The position numbers and the translations under genes were made by a program. The notes under the pieces were generated by a model. That model worked only from the letters and a program-made list of their open reading frames with translations, searched no databases and was not told where the DNA came from. From Nannocystaceae bacterium (lineage in GTDB: Bacteria; Myxococcota_A; Polyangia; Nannocystales; Nannocystaceae): a DNA stretch of 38,616 nt. The stretch spans positions 1 to 38,616 of the forward strand of contig JAIBBS010000068.1 of the NCBI GenBank assembly GCA_019694555.1. Direction: 5' to 3'. Of this stretch, positions 31,584 to 38,616 are shown one piece after another. The stretch's first letter is position 1, and each line of letters begins with the position of its first letter.

Positions 31584-32462
31584 TCAGCCGCCGCGCACGC
31601 GCGCGGCGAGTCGCGACAGCACACCGTCGAGCGGCACGAACGACGCGTACGCGAGCCCGAGCATGGGATAGTGAAAGACGATCCACATCGTCGCGAACAC
31701 GCCGAGGTGGAACGCCCACGCGCACACGCACCACAGCCGCGCGATGCGACCCTGCAACAGGGCCAACGGCGCCAGCAGCTCCATCGCCAGCGCGAAGCCG
31801 GCGAGCGCGACGAACAGCGAGCGCTGGGGCACCAGCGCCACGCCCAGCCGCGCGTAGGCGTCCCCGAGCTCGGCCTTGCGCAGGTTGTCGAACGCGACAT
31901 GGTTGCGCAAGATGTCGCTGGTCACCCACGCGAACCCGGAGTGCTGCAGCTTGGCCACGCCGGCGAGCACGTAGGTCGCGACCGTGATCGCGCCCATGAG
32001 CCAGATCGGCGCGCCGTAGCGGGTGTGCGGCGCGGGCTCGCTGCGTCCGCGCGCGTCGAGCGACCACGCGTCGGCGGCCTTGGCCATGCCCAGCACCGCG
32101 ATGTGCAGCACCATGAGGTTCTCGGTGTGGAAGACCATGCCCCACGAGTTGCGGTAGCTGGTGTTCCACAGCAGCAGCAGCGCGAACGCGGGGCCGCTGA
32201 CGCGCCAGCGCCAGCCCAGCACGAACGCGACGCCGGCGAGCACCGCTGCGATCGCGAGCACGACCACGGCGATCATCGGCAGCGGCGTCGACAGCGGCGA
32301 CGCGAGTCCGACGGGTCGGAACTGCCACGCCGCGAAGCGCTGCACCCCGATGAAGTGGGGCAGTCGCACGACGACGTAGATCCACGCCGCGAGCCCGAGC
32401 ACGATCCGCAGCGCGGCCAGCCGCCGCGCCGACGCCGGCGCCAGCGGATGGCGTGGGCTCAC
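31584..32462 (-). CDS. HTTM/vitamin-K-gamma-carboxylase-like membrane protein
   Basis: A 292-aa protein with a GTG start at 32462 that overlaps the upstream stop (GTGA). It has about six to seven transmembrane helices. The segment SYRNSWGMVFHTENLMVLHIAVLGMAKAADAWSLDARGR is typical of HTTM proteins (horizontally transferred transmembrane domain, PF05090), related to the membrane part of vitamin K-dependent gamma-glutamyl carboxylase. Bacterial HTTM proteins mostly lack the carboxylase's large lumenal domain and their reaction is unknown; this one lacks it too. It is the last gene of the four-gene coupled operon. Confidence 0.85.
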   Translation of the reverse strand: MSPRHPLAPASARRLAALRIVLGLAAWIYVVVRLPHFIGVQRFAAWQFRPVGLASPLSTPLPMIAVVVLAIAAVLAGVAFVLGWRWRVSGPAFALLLLWNTSYRNSWGMVFHTENLMVLHIAVLGMAKAADAWSLDARGRSEPAPHTRYGAPIWLMGAITVATYVLAGVAKLQHSGFAWVTSDILRNHVAFDNLRKAELGDAYARLGVALVPQRSLFVALAGFALAMELLAPLALLQGRIARLWCVCAWAFHLGVFATMWIVFHYPMLGLAYASFVPLDGVLSRLAARVRGG

Positions 32463-32911
32463 CGGCGCTCGCCTCCGTCCACGTCGCAGCGCGCGTGCAG
32501 CCGACCCGCACGCACGGTGCCGTCGGCCCAGTACGCGATCACGTCGTAGCGATCGGTGCGGACCTCGACGCTGTGGATCGGCTCGCCGGCCTCGGCCAGC
32601 GCCGCGGCCACGCGCGCGCACAGCTGCTGCGCCGCCGCGGGGTTGCGCGCGGCCTGCCGCGCGGTCTGGGCCGCCTGCATGACCTCGGGTGTGCCCAACC
32701 ATCGCGGCGCGAGCGGGCGCGCGACGCCGTCGCGATCGATCCCGACCACGTGCGCGAGCTCGAGCTGCTGCGGCCGCGCGGCCGCGAACATGGGGTAGTT
32801 CGACAGCGGAAAGCCGTCGTGGCCGGTGGCCCACGGCAGCATCACCAACGCCAGCACGACCGCGCTGGCCAGCGACCAGCCCACGCGGACGCGCGCATCG
32901 GCGACGGTCAC
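32459..32911 (-). CDS. 150-aa protein between the toroid and HTTM genes
   Basis: A 150-aa protein whose GTG start at 32911 overlaps the toroid gene's stop (GTGA) and whose stop overlaps the HTTM start. It begins with one hydrophobic helix (about 10-28, WSLASAVVLALVMLPWATG), which may be a signal anchor. A small domain follows, with PLSNYPMFAAARP and later an EVRTDRYDVIAYWADG strand. The SNYPMF motif is seen in short proteins encoded beside HTTM genes, so it is probably the usual small partner of the HTTM protein, though the reaction is unknown. Confidence 0.75.
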   Translation of the reverse strand: MTVADARVRVGWSLASAVVLALVMLPWATGHDGFPLSNYPMFAAARPQQLELAHVVGIDRDGVARPLAPRWLGTPEVMQAAQTARQAARNPAAAQQLCARVAAALAEAGEPIHSVEVRTDRYDVIAYWADGTVRAGRLHARCDVDGGERR

Positions 32912-35154
32912 GGCGTCGCCGCCGGCGCGAGCAGCCCCAGCACGCGGCCGCCATGGCCCATGGCCGCCATCGCGTGCTGCACGTAGTCGATGCGGATGTG
33001 CGGTGAGCCCATGCTCTCGCTGACGCCGCCCTCGATCGGGTGCGGACCGCCGACCGCGAAGGTGTTGCCCTCGCGCCACTGGTGGTGCAGCAAGAACGCG
33101 AGCACGCGCTCGAGCGCGGCGCGGGTCTGCGGCATGGACTCGCCGCGCGCGGCCGCCACCGCCAGCGCCGCGGACGAGGCCTCGCCGAAGCCGGCCGAGC
33201 CGGTGTTGTGCGGCGTGAGCACGTTGCCGAGGCCGTAGCCGCCGATGAAGTCCTCGACCACGCCGTCGGATTCGTCGAAGATCACGCGGGTCTTGTAGCG
33301 CACGTAGTCGAGACAGAAGCGCTCGTAGCCGTCGTGGCGATGGTGCGACAGCGAGGCCCGCGCCGCGAGGCAGTGCCAGTTCTCTTCCATGAAGAAGAAG
33401 TCGCGCGCGAAGTTCGACCAGTAGTCCTCGGCGATGTAGCGCATCGCCGACTCGACCGCGGCGCGCACGCTGGCGTGATCGCTGAACTCGACCTCGCCGA
33501 TGGTCGCGCCGGGCTCGACCAACCGCTCGAGCAGCGTCAGCGCGAACACGGCCTGGCCGACGGCGTAGAGGGGATCGGGCCCGGGCTCGGGCACGCCCTC
33601 GGCCATGATCATGCGCGGGTGGAAGCCGCCGTCGGGGCGCTGCATCGCCAGCAGGAACCGCGTCATGCGATCGATGTCCGCGTCGAAGCGATCGCCGACC
33701 AGATCGCGACAGGAGAGCAACGCGATGGTCGCCAGCGCGGTGTCGCCGAGGCCCACGGTGCGGACCTGCTTCTCGATCGGGAACGCCAGCGCGCCGAGGC
33801 GATCGTGGCGGCGCTGGGTCGAGACCAGCATCGCCAGCGCCTCGGTCGCGACCGCGCGTGCGCGCTCGCGATCCTCGGCCAGCTCGCACACCACCAGCGT
33901 CGTGCCGGCCTGGCGCGCCAGCGAGAAGCCGTTGAAGCTGACCTTGCCGAGGAAGGGATCGAGCCGGTACTCGAAGCGACCGTCGTCGCCCTGCGCCGAC
34001 AGGATGTAGCGCTCGGCCGCGCGCTTGCCCGCGTGCAACGACGCGGCGTCGAGCGGTGGCCCGGCCTCACGCAGCCGTCGCAGCGCACGCACGGTGCCGT
34101 CGGCGTCGAGCTTGAAGCTCGCGGTCTCGATGCGCAGCAAGCCGTCGACCTCGGGCACCGGCGGCGCGCCCAGGCCCCGGCGCACGGTCGCGGGATCGAA
34201 GCCGAAGCGGAACTCCGGCACCACCGGGATGGGCTTGTGGACGGTGAACGCGTCCTGGGCCAGCAGCTGCCACGGCGCGAAGCAGCGTCCGCCGTCGCAC
34301 ACGCCGTCGAGACCCGGGCGCAGCAGCATGCCGTCGACCACCGGCGCGAGGTGTCGCAGCGATCGCGTCGCGGTGATCACGTCGACCAGCGCGCCGCCTG
34401 GCACCGCGCCGTCGAGCGCAGCCTCGAGCCGAGGCAGCACCGCGGCCAGCGACTCGCCCTGCAGGCACTCGTGATCGACGCGCAGCTCGCCGTCGTCGAC
34501 GCGCTGGCTCGCGACCATCACGGTCACGGCGACGGCCTCGGGCGACGACTCGCACTGCGCCGGTGCCAGCGTGAGCAGCGGTCGTGGCTCGCGCGGCGAC
34601 GGCCCCCAGCGACGCGGCACCGCTGCGATCGCGGCGGCGAGCTGTGCGGTCGCAACCGCCGGCTGCGGCCGCGCGACCGCGGCGGCGCGGGCCTCGAACC
34701 CACCGCCCACCAGGCCCAGCAGCGCGAGCCCGGCGACGGTGCCGGCACGTCGACGCGCCGCGATCCCGCCCGTCAGCGCGAGCCCCCACGCCGACAGCGG
34801 CACCGTCACGAACGCCGCGATGCACCAGACCAGCCCGAGCCCCACCGCCACGCCCTTGCCGAGCCCGCCGTACAGCGCGGCGATGTAGCTCGACGCCACC
34901 ACCAGGTTCCACGTCAGATACGCGAGGTAGCCCAGCGCGACCATCGACTGCAGCCGCCATGCGCGTGCGCGTGCGCGATGGCCCGCCAACGCCAGCAGGG
35001 CCGTGACCGCATGCATCGCGCCGAAGCCCGTGGTCAGGATCGAGAACGTGGTCCACGAGCGCCACGGCAACACCACCGCCGCCCACGTGCACAGCACGGC
35101 GACGAAGGAGCAACACAGGGCCAGGGTCCAGCGGGGCAGCGCAGCAGCCGTCAT
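32908..35154 (-). CDS. Five-TM protein with an alpha/alpha-toroid domain
   Basis: A 748-aa protein. Five membrane helices lie in residues 10-150, then a linker and a beta-containing region (about 195-350) with a CDGGRCF cysteine pair. The C-terminal domain (about 375-740) is helical with repeated QGDDGRFEYRL, QRPDGGFHPRM and NTGSAGFGEAS turns, the QxDGxF-type motifs of alpha/alpha-toroids (terpene cyclases, prenyltransferases, squalene-hopene cyclase and related proteins). No DXDD or DDxxD catalytic motif is apparent, so a terpene cyclase is not shown. The ATG at 35154 overlaps the amidotransferase stop (ATGA). Confidence 0.8.
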   Translation of the reverse strand: MTAAALPRWTLALCCSFVAVLCTWAAVVLPWRSWTTFSILTTGFGAMHAVTALLALAGHRARARAWRLQSMVALGYLAYLTWNLVVASSYIAALYGGLGKGVAVGLGLVWCIAAFVTVPLSAWGLALTGGIAARRRAGTVAGLALLGLVGGGFEARAAAVARPQPAVATAQLAAAIAAVPRRWGPSPREPRPLLTLAPAQCESSPEAVAVTVMVASQRVDDGELRVDHECLQGESLAAVLPRLEAALDGAVPGGALVDVITATRSLRHLAPVVDGMLLRPGLDGVCDGGRCFAPWQLLAQDAFTVHKPIPVVPEFRFGFDPATVRRGLGAPPVPEVDGLLRIETASFKLDADGTVRALRRLREAGPPLDAASLHAGKRAAERYILSAQGDDGRFEYRLDPFLGKVSFNGFSLARQAGTTLVVCELAEDRERARAVATEALAMLVSTQRRHDRLGALAFPIEKQVRTVGLGDTALATIALLSCRDLVGDRFDADIDRMTRFLLAMQRPDGGFHPRMIMAEGVPEPGPDPLYAVGQAVFALTLLERLVEPGATIGEVEFSDHASVRAAVESAMRYIAEDYWSNFARDFFFMEENWHCLAARASLSHHRHDGYERFCLDYVRYKTRVIFDESDGVVEDFIGGYGLGNVLTPHNTGSAGFGEASSAALAVAAARGESMPQTRAALERVLAFLLHHQWREGNTFAVGGPHPIEGGVSESMGSPHIRIDYVQHAMAAMGHGGRVLGLLAPAATP

Positions 35155-36005
35155 CGTCCTGCGGGCGCAGTGCGGGTCAGCTGCATGCGCCAGTCGACGC
35201 CGACGATGTCACCGAGCTGCAGCGCCGTCCACACGTTTTCGCCCTGCAGCGGCTCGCTCGAGATCAGCAGATGGTTGACGTGACCGTCGGGCGAGGGCTG
35301 CTCGCAGCTGGGCCCGAAGCTGGGACAGTCGTCCCGCTCGGGGCAGCGACGCTTGTGCGTGGTGAAGTACAGCGCCTTGCCGCCCTGGTGCGCGACCATG
35401 GTGGTGCCGTTGGTGACCACGAACGTGAGGAACGTCGACTCGGGTGGACCGTCGTCGCGCTCGCACAGTGGGCCGGCGAGCTCGACGATCTCCGCCACGG
35501 TCTCGCGGATCGCCGCGATCAGATCCCCGACCGGGTAGCCCGGCCGCGCGAGGTCGCAGCGGCGGGCCATGTTGCCCAACAGGAGGTAGAACACGACCTC
35601 GCTGTCGGTGTCGCCGAGGATGAAGCGGCGCAGCACCTGCGGGATGCGGCCGATGAGCTGCTCGCGGATCGCCGCGAAGCCGGCGACGTTGCCGTTGTGC
35701 ACGAACACCCACGGGCCGTACTGGAACGGGTGCGTGTTGATGATCGACAGGTTGCCCTGCGTGGCCTTGCGCAGGTGCGCGAGCACGGTCTCCGACGAGA
35801 CGATGCCCGAGACGCGACGGAACAGCGCGTCGTCCATGGCGGTGGCCACGCTCTTGATCACGTGCGGCGCGCCGGCGTTGTAGTACGCCACGCCCCAGCC
35901 GTCGGGGTGACGGCCGCTCTGCTGCACCAGCGCATTGTCGGCGCTGACCAGGGATCGATGCACCTGGCTCTGCAGCACCGAGCGAAAACCGAAGATCCGA
36001 CACAT
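35151..36005 (-). CDS. Class II (Ntn) glutamine amidotransferase, YafJ/EgtC-like
   Basis: A 284-aa protein. The start is the ATG at 36005, so Cys2 becomes the N-terminal nucleophile after Met removal (MCRIFGF). Family motifs follow: PDGWGVAYY (34-42), HLRKAT (77-82), NTHPF (90-94) and FVHNGN (101-106). These match GATase_4/YafJ and EgtC-like proteins, which hydrolyse glutamine or a gamma-glutamyl amide. Length is normal for stand-alone members. No ergothioneine gene (egtB or egtD) is nearby, so EgtC itself is unlikely. It is the first gene of the coupled operon, and its partner reaction is unknown. Confidence 0.9.
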   Translation of the reverse strand: MCRIFGFRSVLQSQVHRSLVSADNALVQQSGRHPDGWGVAYYNAGAPHVIKSVATAMDDALFRRVSGIVSSETVLAHLRKATQGNLSIINTHPFQYGPWVFVHNGNVAGFAAIREQLIGRIPQVLRRFILGDTDSEVVFYLLLGNMARRCDLARPGYPVGDLIAAIRETVAEIVELAGPLCERDDGPPESTFLTFVVTNGTTMVAHQGGKALYFTTHKRRCPERDDCPSFGPSCEQPSPDGHVNHLLISSEPLQGENVWTALQLGDIVGVDWRMQLTRTAPAGR

Positions 36006-36030
36006 GGCGCCCCGGGGCCCTCGAACGATC

Positions 36031-36036
36031 AGGCTA
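36031..36036 (-). promoter_or_regulatory. Candidate -10 box TAGCCT for the four-gene operon
   Basis: A minus-strand TAnnnT hexamer lies 25 nt before the ATG at 36005. The leader would be about 18 nt. Confidence 0.35.
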
Positions 36037-36126
36037 GCAGCCGCGTGCGGGCGGGCCAAACTCCCTGCGGTCCGCGCGGTGCGGTCGCAGCGGCACTGCC
36101 GCGCGGGTTCGGGACACGACACGGCT

Positions 36127-36156
36127 TTGCCGTGTGGCCGGGTTTCGAGCGACAAT
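36127..36156 (+). promoter_or_regulatory. Possible promoter for the FG-GAP lipoprotein
   Basis: TTGCCG (36127-36132), 18-base spacer and GACAAT (36151-36156), each 4 of 6 matches to the sigma-70 boxes, in a locally AT-richer patch. A GAGG follows upstream of the TTG start. Confidence 0.35.
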
Positions 36157-36180
36157 GTCCACCGAGGCAGCGCGACGACC

Positions 36181-37560
36181 TTGAACTCGGCCACCCGCTC
36201 GATCCTCCGCCGCGGTGCGGTCTTGGGCCTGCTGCTGGCGCTGGCGTGCCACAAAGGGGGCGGCAGCGGCGAGGGCGACAGCACCACCGCCGCGACCACG
36301 ACCACGTCCGGCTCGTCGAGCGCCGGCACCAGCTCGACCGGATCGTGCGCGGTGCCCGAGCTCGGCTGCCCCTGCGGCCCGGGCATGGCCTGCATCGGCG
36401 ATCTGGTGTGCGAGGCCGGTGTCTGCGCGCCGCCGCAGGCCGGCAGCTCGAGCAGCTCGAGCAGCAGCAGCAGCGGCGGCGACAGCACCACCGGCGGTCC
36501 CGCGAGGTGCGGCGACGGCGTGGCCTCGCCCGGTGAGCTGTGCTTCGGCGTGCCGCAGCTGCTGCTGATGGGCGCGTCGCCCTCGGACATCGTGCTCGCG
36601 AACCTCGACGGCGATCCCGCGCTGGACCTCGCGAGCTGCAACAGCGGCGCGAACCAGGTCGCGCTACGACCGGGCGACGGCGCCGGCAGCTTCGGCGCGC
36701 GCACCACGGTCGACACCGGCCCGGCGCCGTGGAACCTGGGCGTCGGCGACTTCGACGACGACGGCCATCTCGATCTCGTCACCGTCAACGGCGGCGGCAC
36801 CAGCATCACGTGGCTGCGCGGCGCCAGCAACGGCAGCCTCACCAGCGGCGGCGACTTCGGCATCGGCATGGCACCGCAGCAGCTCGCGATCGCCGACTTC
36901 GGCACCGACGGTCGCGACGACATCGTCGTGAGCAACGGCGCCGACGCGAACGTCGGCGTGCTGCTGGCCGATCCGGCCCCGTTCGCGGCCATGACCACCT
37001 TCGGCGCGGGCCTGGCCCCGCGCGGCCTGGCGCTGGCGCTCATCAGCGACGACGACGATCTCGATCTGTTGGTGGCCAACTCCGGCAGCAACACCATCGG
37101 CCTGCTGCTGGGCAACGGCCAGGGTCAGTTCGGTGCGGCCGCGTCGTTCCCGGTCGGCAACGAACCCCGCGCGGTCGCGGGCGGTGACGTCAACGGCGAC
37201 GGGCTGGGCGACGCGGTCACGGCCGAGGGCAGCGGTGGCATCACCCGGCTGCTCGGCAACGGCCTGGGCAGCTTCGGCGCCGCGCTGCCGTTCGCGAACG
37301 CCTCGAGCCCCAACGATCTCGCGCTGGCCGATCTCGATCTCGACGGCGACCTCGACCTCGTCGTCGCCAGCGGCGGCGACGCGACCCTGCGCGTGCTGGT
37401 CAACGACGGCGGCGGTGACTTCGACGAGGTCGCGCAGTTCGTCACCGGCGCGACGCCGTTCGCGGTCGCGGTCGCGGATCTCGACGAGGATGGACTGCTG
37501 GATCTGGTCGCGGCCAACGCCGGCAGCGACACGGTCACCATCGTGCTCACCAGCGCGTGA
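36181..37560 (+). CDS. FG-GAP/VCBS-propeller lipoprotein
   Basis: A 459-aa protein from a TTG start, chosen because it gives a clean signal peptide ending in a lipobox (LALAC, Cys23); no ATG or GTG is available in frame nearby. A Ser/Thr linker surrounds a small Cys-rich module (CAVPELGCPCGPGMACIGD, about 48-75). From about 130, seven FG-GAP-type repeats follow, each with a DxDxDGxxDL-like calcium loop (for example GDFDDDGHLDL, ADLDLDGDLDL and ADLDEDGLLDL), fitting one seven-bladed propeller. Two loops (blades 3 and 4) have lost part of the acidic pattern. It is likely a surface binding protein. Confidence 0.88.
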   Translation: MNSATRSILRRGAVLGLLLALACHKGGGSGEGDSTTAATTTTSGSSSAGTSSTGSCAVPELGCPCGPGMACIGDLVCEAGVCAPPQAGSSSSSSSSSSGGDSTTGGPARCGDGVASPGELCFGVPQLLLMGASPSDIVLANLDGDPALDLASCNSGANQVALRPGDGAGSFGARTTVDTGPAPWNLGVGDFDDDGHLDLVTVNGGGTSITWLRGASNGSLTSGGDFGIGMAPQQLAIADFGTDGRDDIVVSNGADANVGVLLADPAPFAAMTTFGAGLAPRGLALALISDDDDLDLLVANSGSNTIGLLLGNGQGQFGAAASFPVGNEPRAVAGGDVNGDGLGDAVTAEGSGGITRLLGNGLGSFGAALPFANASSPNDLALADLDLDGDLDLVVASGGDATLRVLVNDGGGDFDEVAQFVTGATPFAVAVADLDEDGLLDLVAANAGSDTVTIVLTSA

Positions 37561-37562
37561 GC

Positions 37563-37577
37563 GTCGCGCGGCGCGAC
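37563..37577. terminator. Short hairpin between convergent genes
   Basis: GTCGCG and CGCGAC arms with a 3-base loop, directly after the FG-GAP stop and before the stop of the TPR gene at 37594. Confidence 0.35.
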
Positions 37578-37593
37578 CGCCGAGCAAGCACGA

Positions 37594-38358
37594 TCAGAAG
37601 CGGTGGGTCCACGCCAGGCCCGCGCCGCCGCGCGGCAGCAGCAGGCCGACGTCGCTGCGCGAACGCTTGCGCTTGCCCGCGAGCACGCCGTAGCGCACGA
37701 CCCCGGCCAGCAGCAGCGCACCGCCGATCGCCAGCGCCGCCGCGCCGCCGTTGCGCAGCGCCAGCGCGCCGTGGCGCACGTCGAGGTAGGCCTGGTTGTC
37801 CGCGGCGTCGTCGGTCTGTCGCGCGCGGCCGCTCGCGACGCCGAGCAACGCCGCGCCCACGATGACACCGACGCCGCCGACGGCGACCAGGCTCGCGCCC
37901 GCGGGATCGCGGCCGACCGGGCGCGGCTCGTCGCCGTCGTCGCGCACCGGCTCGTCGCGATCGCGCCGCGGTGCGCTCTCCGGATCCTCGGCCGGCGCCG
38001 CGGGCTCGGGCTCGGGCTGCGCCGCGGCCAGGCTCTCTTCGCACCGCGTGATGTTCTGTCGCGCGGCCTCGACCATGCGCTCGGGCGGACCGGTGTCGAT
38101 GAACTTCTGGTAGAGGTCGATCGCGCTGGCGCAGCGTCCAAGGTTGCGCTCGGCCTGCGCCCACGGGTACAGCAGCTCGGGCTTGGGCTCGAGCATGTAC
38201 GCGCGCTCGAGCTTCGCGCTCGCGGTGGCGTAGTCCTTGGCCTCGAACGCGGCCTGGGCCTCTTCGAACGCCTGCTGCGCGGCGGGATCACCCAGCAGCT
38301 GCGACGGGCCCACGGCCAGCGACAGCGACAACGCGCAGCTCACGAGCGCGGCGATCAT
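37594..38358 (-). CDS. Exported TPR protein with two membrane helices
   Basis: A 254-aa protein. It has a signal peptide (MIAALVSCALSLSLAVG) and about two TPR-like helical pairs (27-110), such as AFEEAQAAFEAKDYATASAKLERAY followed by AIDLYQKFI. An acidic/Pro-rich linker follows (112-150), then two hydrophobic helices (about 155-178 and 203-225) and a basic end. This TPR plus two-helix layout is very common in myxobacteria downstream of kinase genes, and its function is unknown. The ATG at 38358 overlaps the upstream stop (ATGA), so the two genes are coupled. Confidence 0.8.
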   Translation of the reverse strand: MIAALVSCALSLSLAVGPSQLLGDPAAQQAFEEAQAAFEAKDYATASAKLERAYMLEPKPELLYPWAQAERNLGRCASAIDLYQKFIDTGPPERMVEAARQNITRCEESLAAAQPEPEPAAPAEDPESAPRRDRDEPVRDDGDEPRPVGRDPAGASLVAVGGVGVIVGAALLGVASGRARQTDDAADNQAYLDVRHGALALRNGGAAALAIGGALLLAGVVRYGVLAGKRKRSRSDVGLLLPRGGAGLAWTHRF

Positions 38359-38616
38359 TGCGGCAGGAACGCGTCGAGGTCGGGGTTGCGGGGTTCGGCG
38401 TCGGGCTTGGTCGCGCCGTCGCGCTTGGGCGCCGCCTTCTTGCGCGGACGCTTGCTGCCGTCGTCGTCGACGATCACGACCGGCTCCGCCGGGGCCTCGG
38501 GCGCGGCTTCGACGGGCGCCGTGGGCACCGGCGCCGCGGCCGGCACCGGCACCGGTGCAGCCGCTTCGACGGGCGCCGGCGCGATCGCAGCGGGCGCGAG
38601 CACCGGGGCCACCGAC
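38355..38616 (-). CDS. Partial gene, Ala/Pro-rich C-terminus
   Basis: Only the last 86 or so codons are present; the frame stays open to the right edge. The visible part is Ala/Pro/Val-rich with repeated PVEAA and APVP steps, then a basic SKRPRKKAAPKRD stretch and a DLDAFLPQ end. It looks like a disordered tail, not a catalytic domain. Its coupling to a TPR protein makes a kinase or other signalling protein plausible upstream, but nothing here proves it. Confidence 0.6.
   Translation of the reverse strand, partial: SVAPVLAPAAIAPAPVEAAAPVPVPAAAPVPTAPVEAAPEAPAEPVVIVDDDGSKRPRKKAAPKRDGATKPDAEPRNPDLDAFLPQ

Noticed and set aside
35151..36005. Calling the amidotransferase EgtC (ergothioneine synthesis)
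   Set aside because: No egtA, egtB or egtD homologue is nearby, and the coupled partners are membrane proteins unrelated to that pathway.

Overview
The window is a very GC-rich chromosomal segment from a myxobacterium-like organism (Myxococcota, most like Nannocystales/Polyangia). The indications are strong G/C at third codon positions, many exported lipoproteins with Ser/Thr/Gly linkers after the lipobox cysteine, MopE-type metal-binding repeats, a MYXO-CTERM-like C-terminal signal, RCC1 and FG-GAP propeller lipoproteins, and an ECF sigma factor. The lineage is an inference from gene content. No rRNA, tRNA, CRISPR array, insertion sequence or phage gene was seen. Coding density is high and no gene-free stretch exceeds about 225 bases.

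Layout, left: a partial lipoprotein (minus) is divergent from a coupled pair, an SPL-like radical SAM protein and a flavin-dependent halogenase-like oxidoreductase (202-3023). Convergent to it are ornithine carbamoyltransferase (argF) overlapping an unknown 285-aa gene (3034-4820), and a single-pass membrane protein (4947-5579). Then come an exported membrane protein, a MopE-repeat lipoprotein, a lectin-like lipoprotein, a DMT permease and two tandem VWA/DUF3520 lipoproteins (10798-14370).

Middle: a large exported protein with a MYXO-CTERM-like end and an odd tail, a class III cyclase coupled to a lipoprotein, a strict 1-Cys peroxiredoxin, an ECF sigma factor, a 67-aa helical protein, a lipoprotein with three FKBP domains, an RCC1 propeller lipoprotein and the ribosome-rescue hydrolase ArfB. 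A TetR regulator is divergent from an ALDH3-like aldehyde dehydrogenase, which is followed by a second TetR.

Right: a minus-strand exported c-type cytochrome module (lipoprotein, di-heme peroxidase-like lipoprotein, membrane-anchored tri-heme cytochrome; 26739-30140); a YccF-family protein and a two-TM protein (plus); and a four-gene minus-strand operon in which every junction is an ATGA or GTGA overlap: class II glutamine amidotransferase, five-TM protein with an alpha/alpha-toroid domain, 150-aa protein, HTTM/gamma-carboxylase-like membrane protein (36005 down to 31584). The window closes with an FG-GAP propeller lipoprotein and a TPR membrane protein coupled to a truncated Ala/Pro-rich gene.

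Two themes run through the window. First, many operon-leading genes have a TAnnnT hexamer 6-13 nt before the start codon and no Shine-Dalgarno, which suggests leaderless or very short-leader mRNAs. Second, most other junctions are 4-base stop/start overlaps. The best candidates for an undescribed system are the four-gene amidotransferase/toroid/HTTM operon and the radical SAM/halogenase-like pair.
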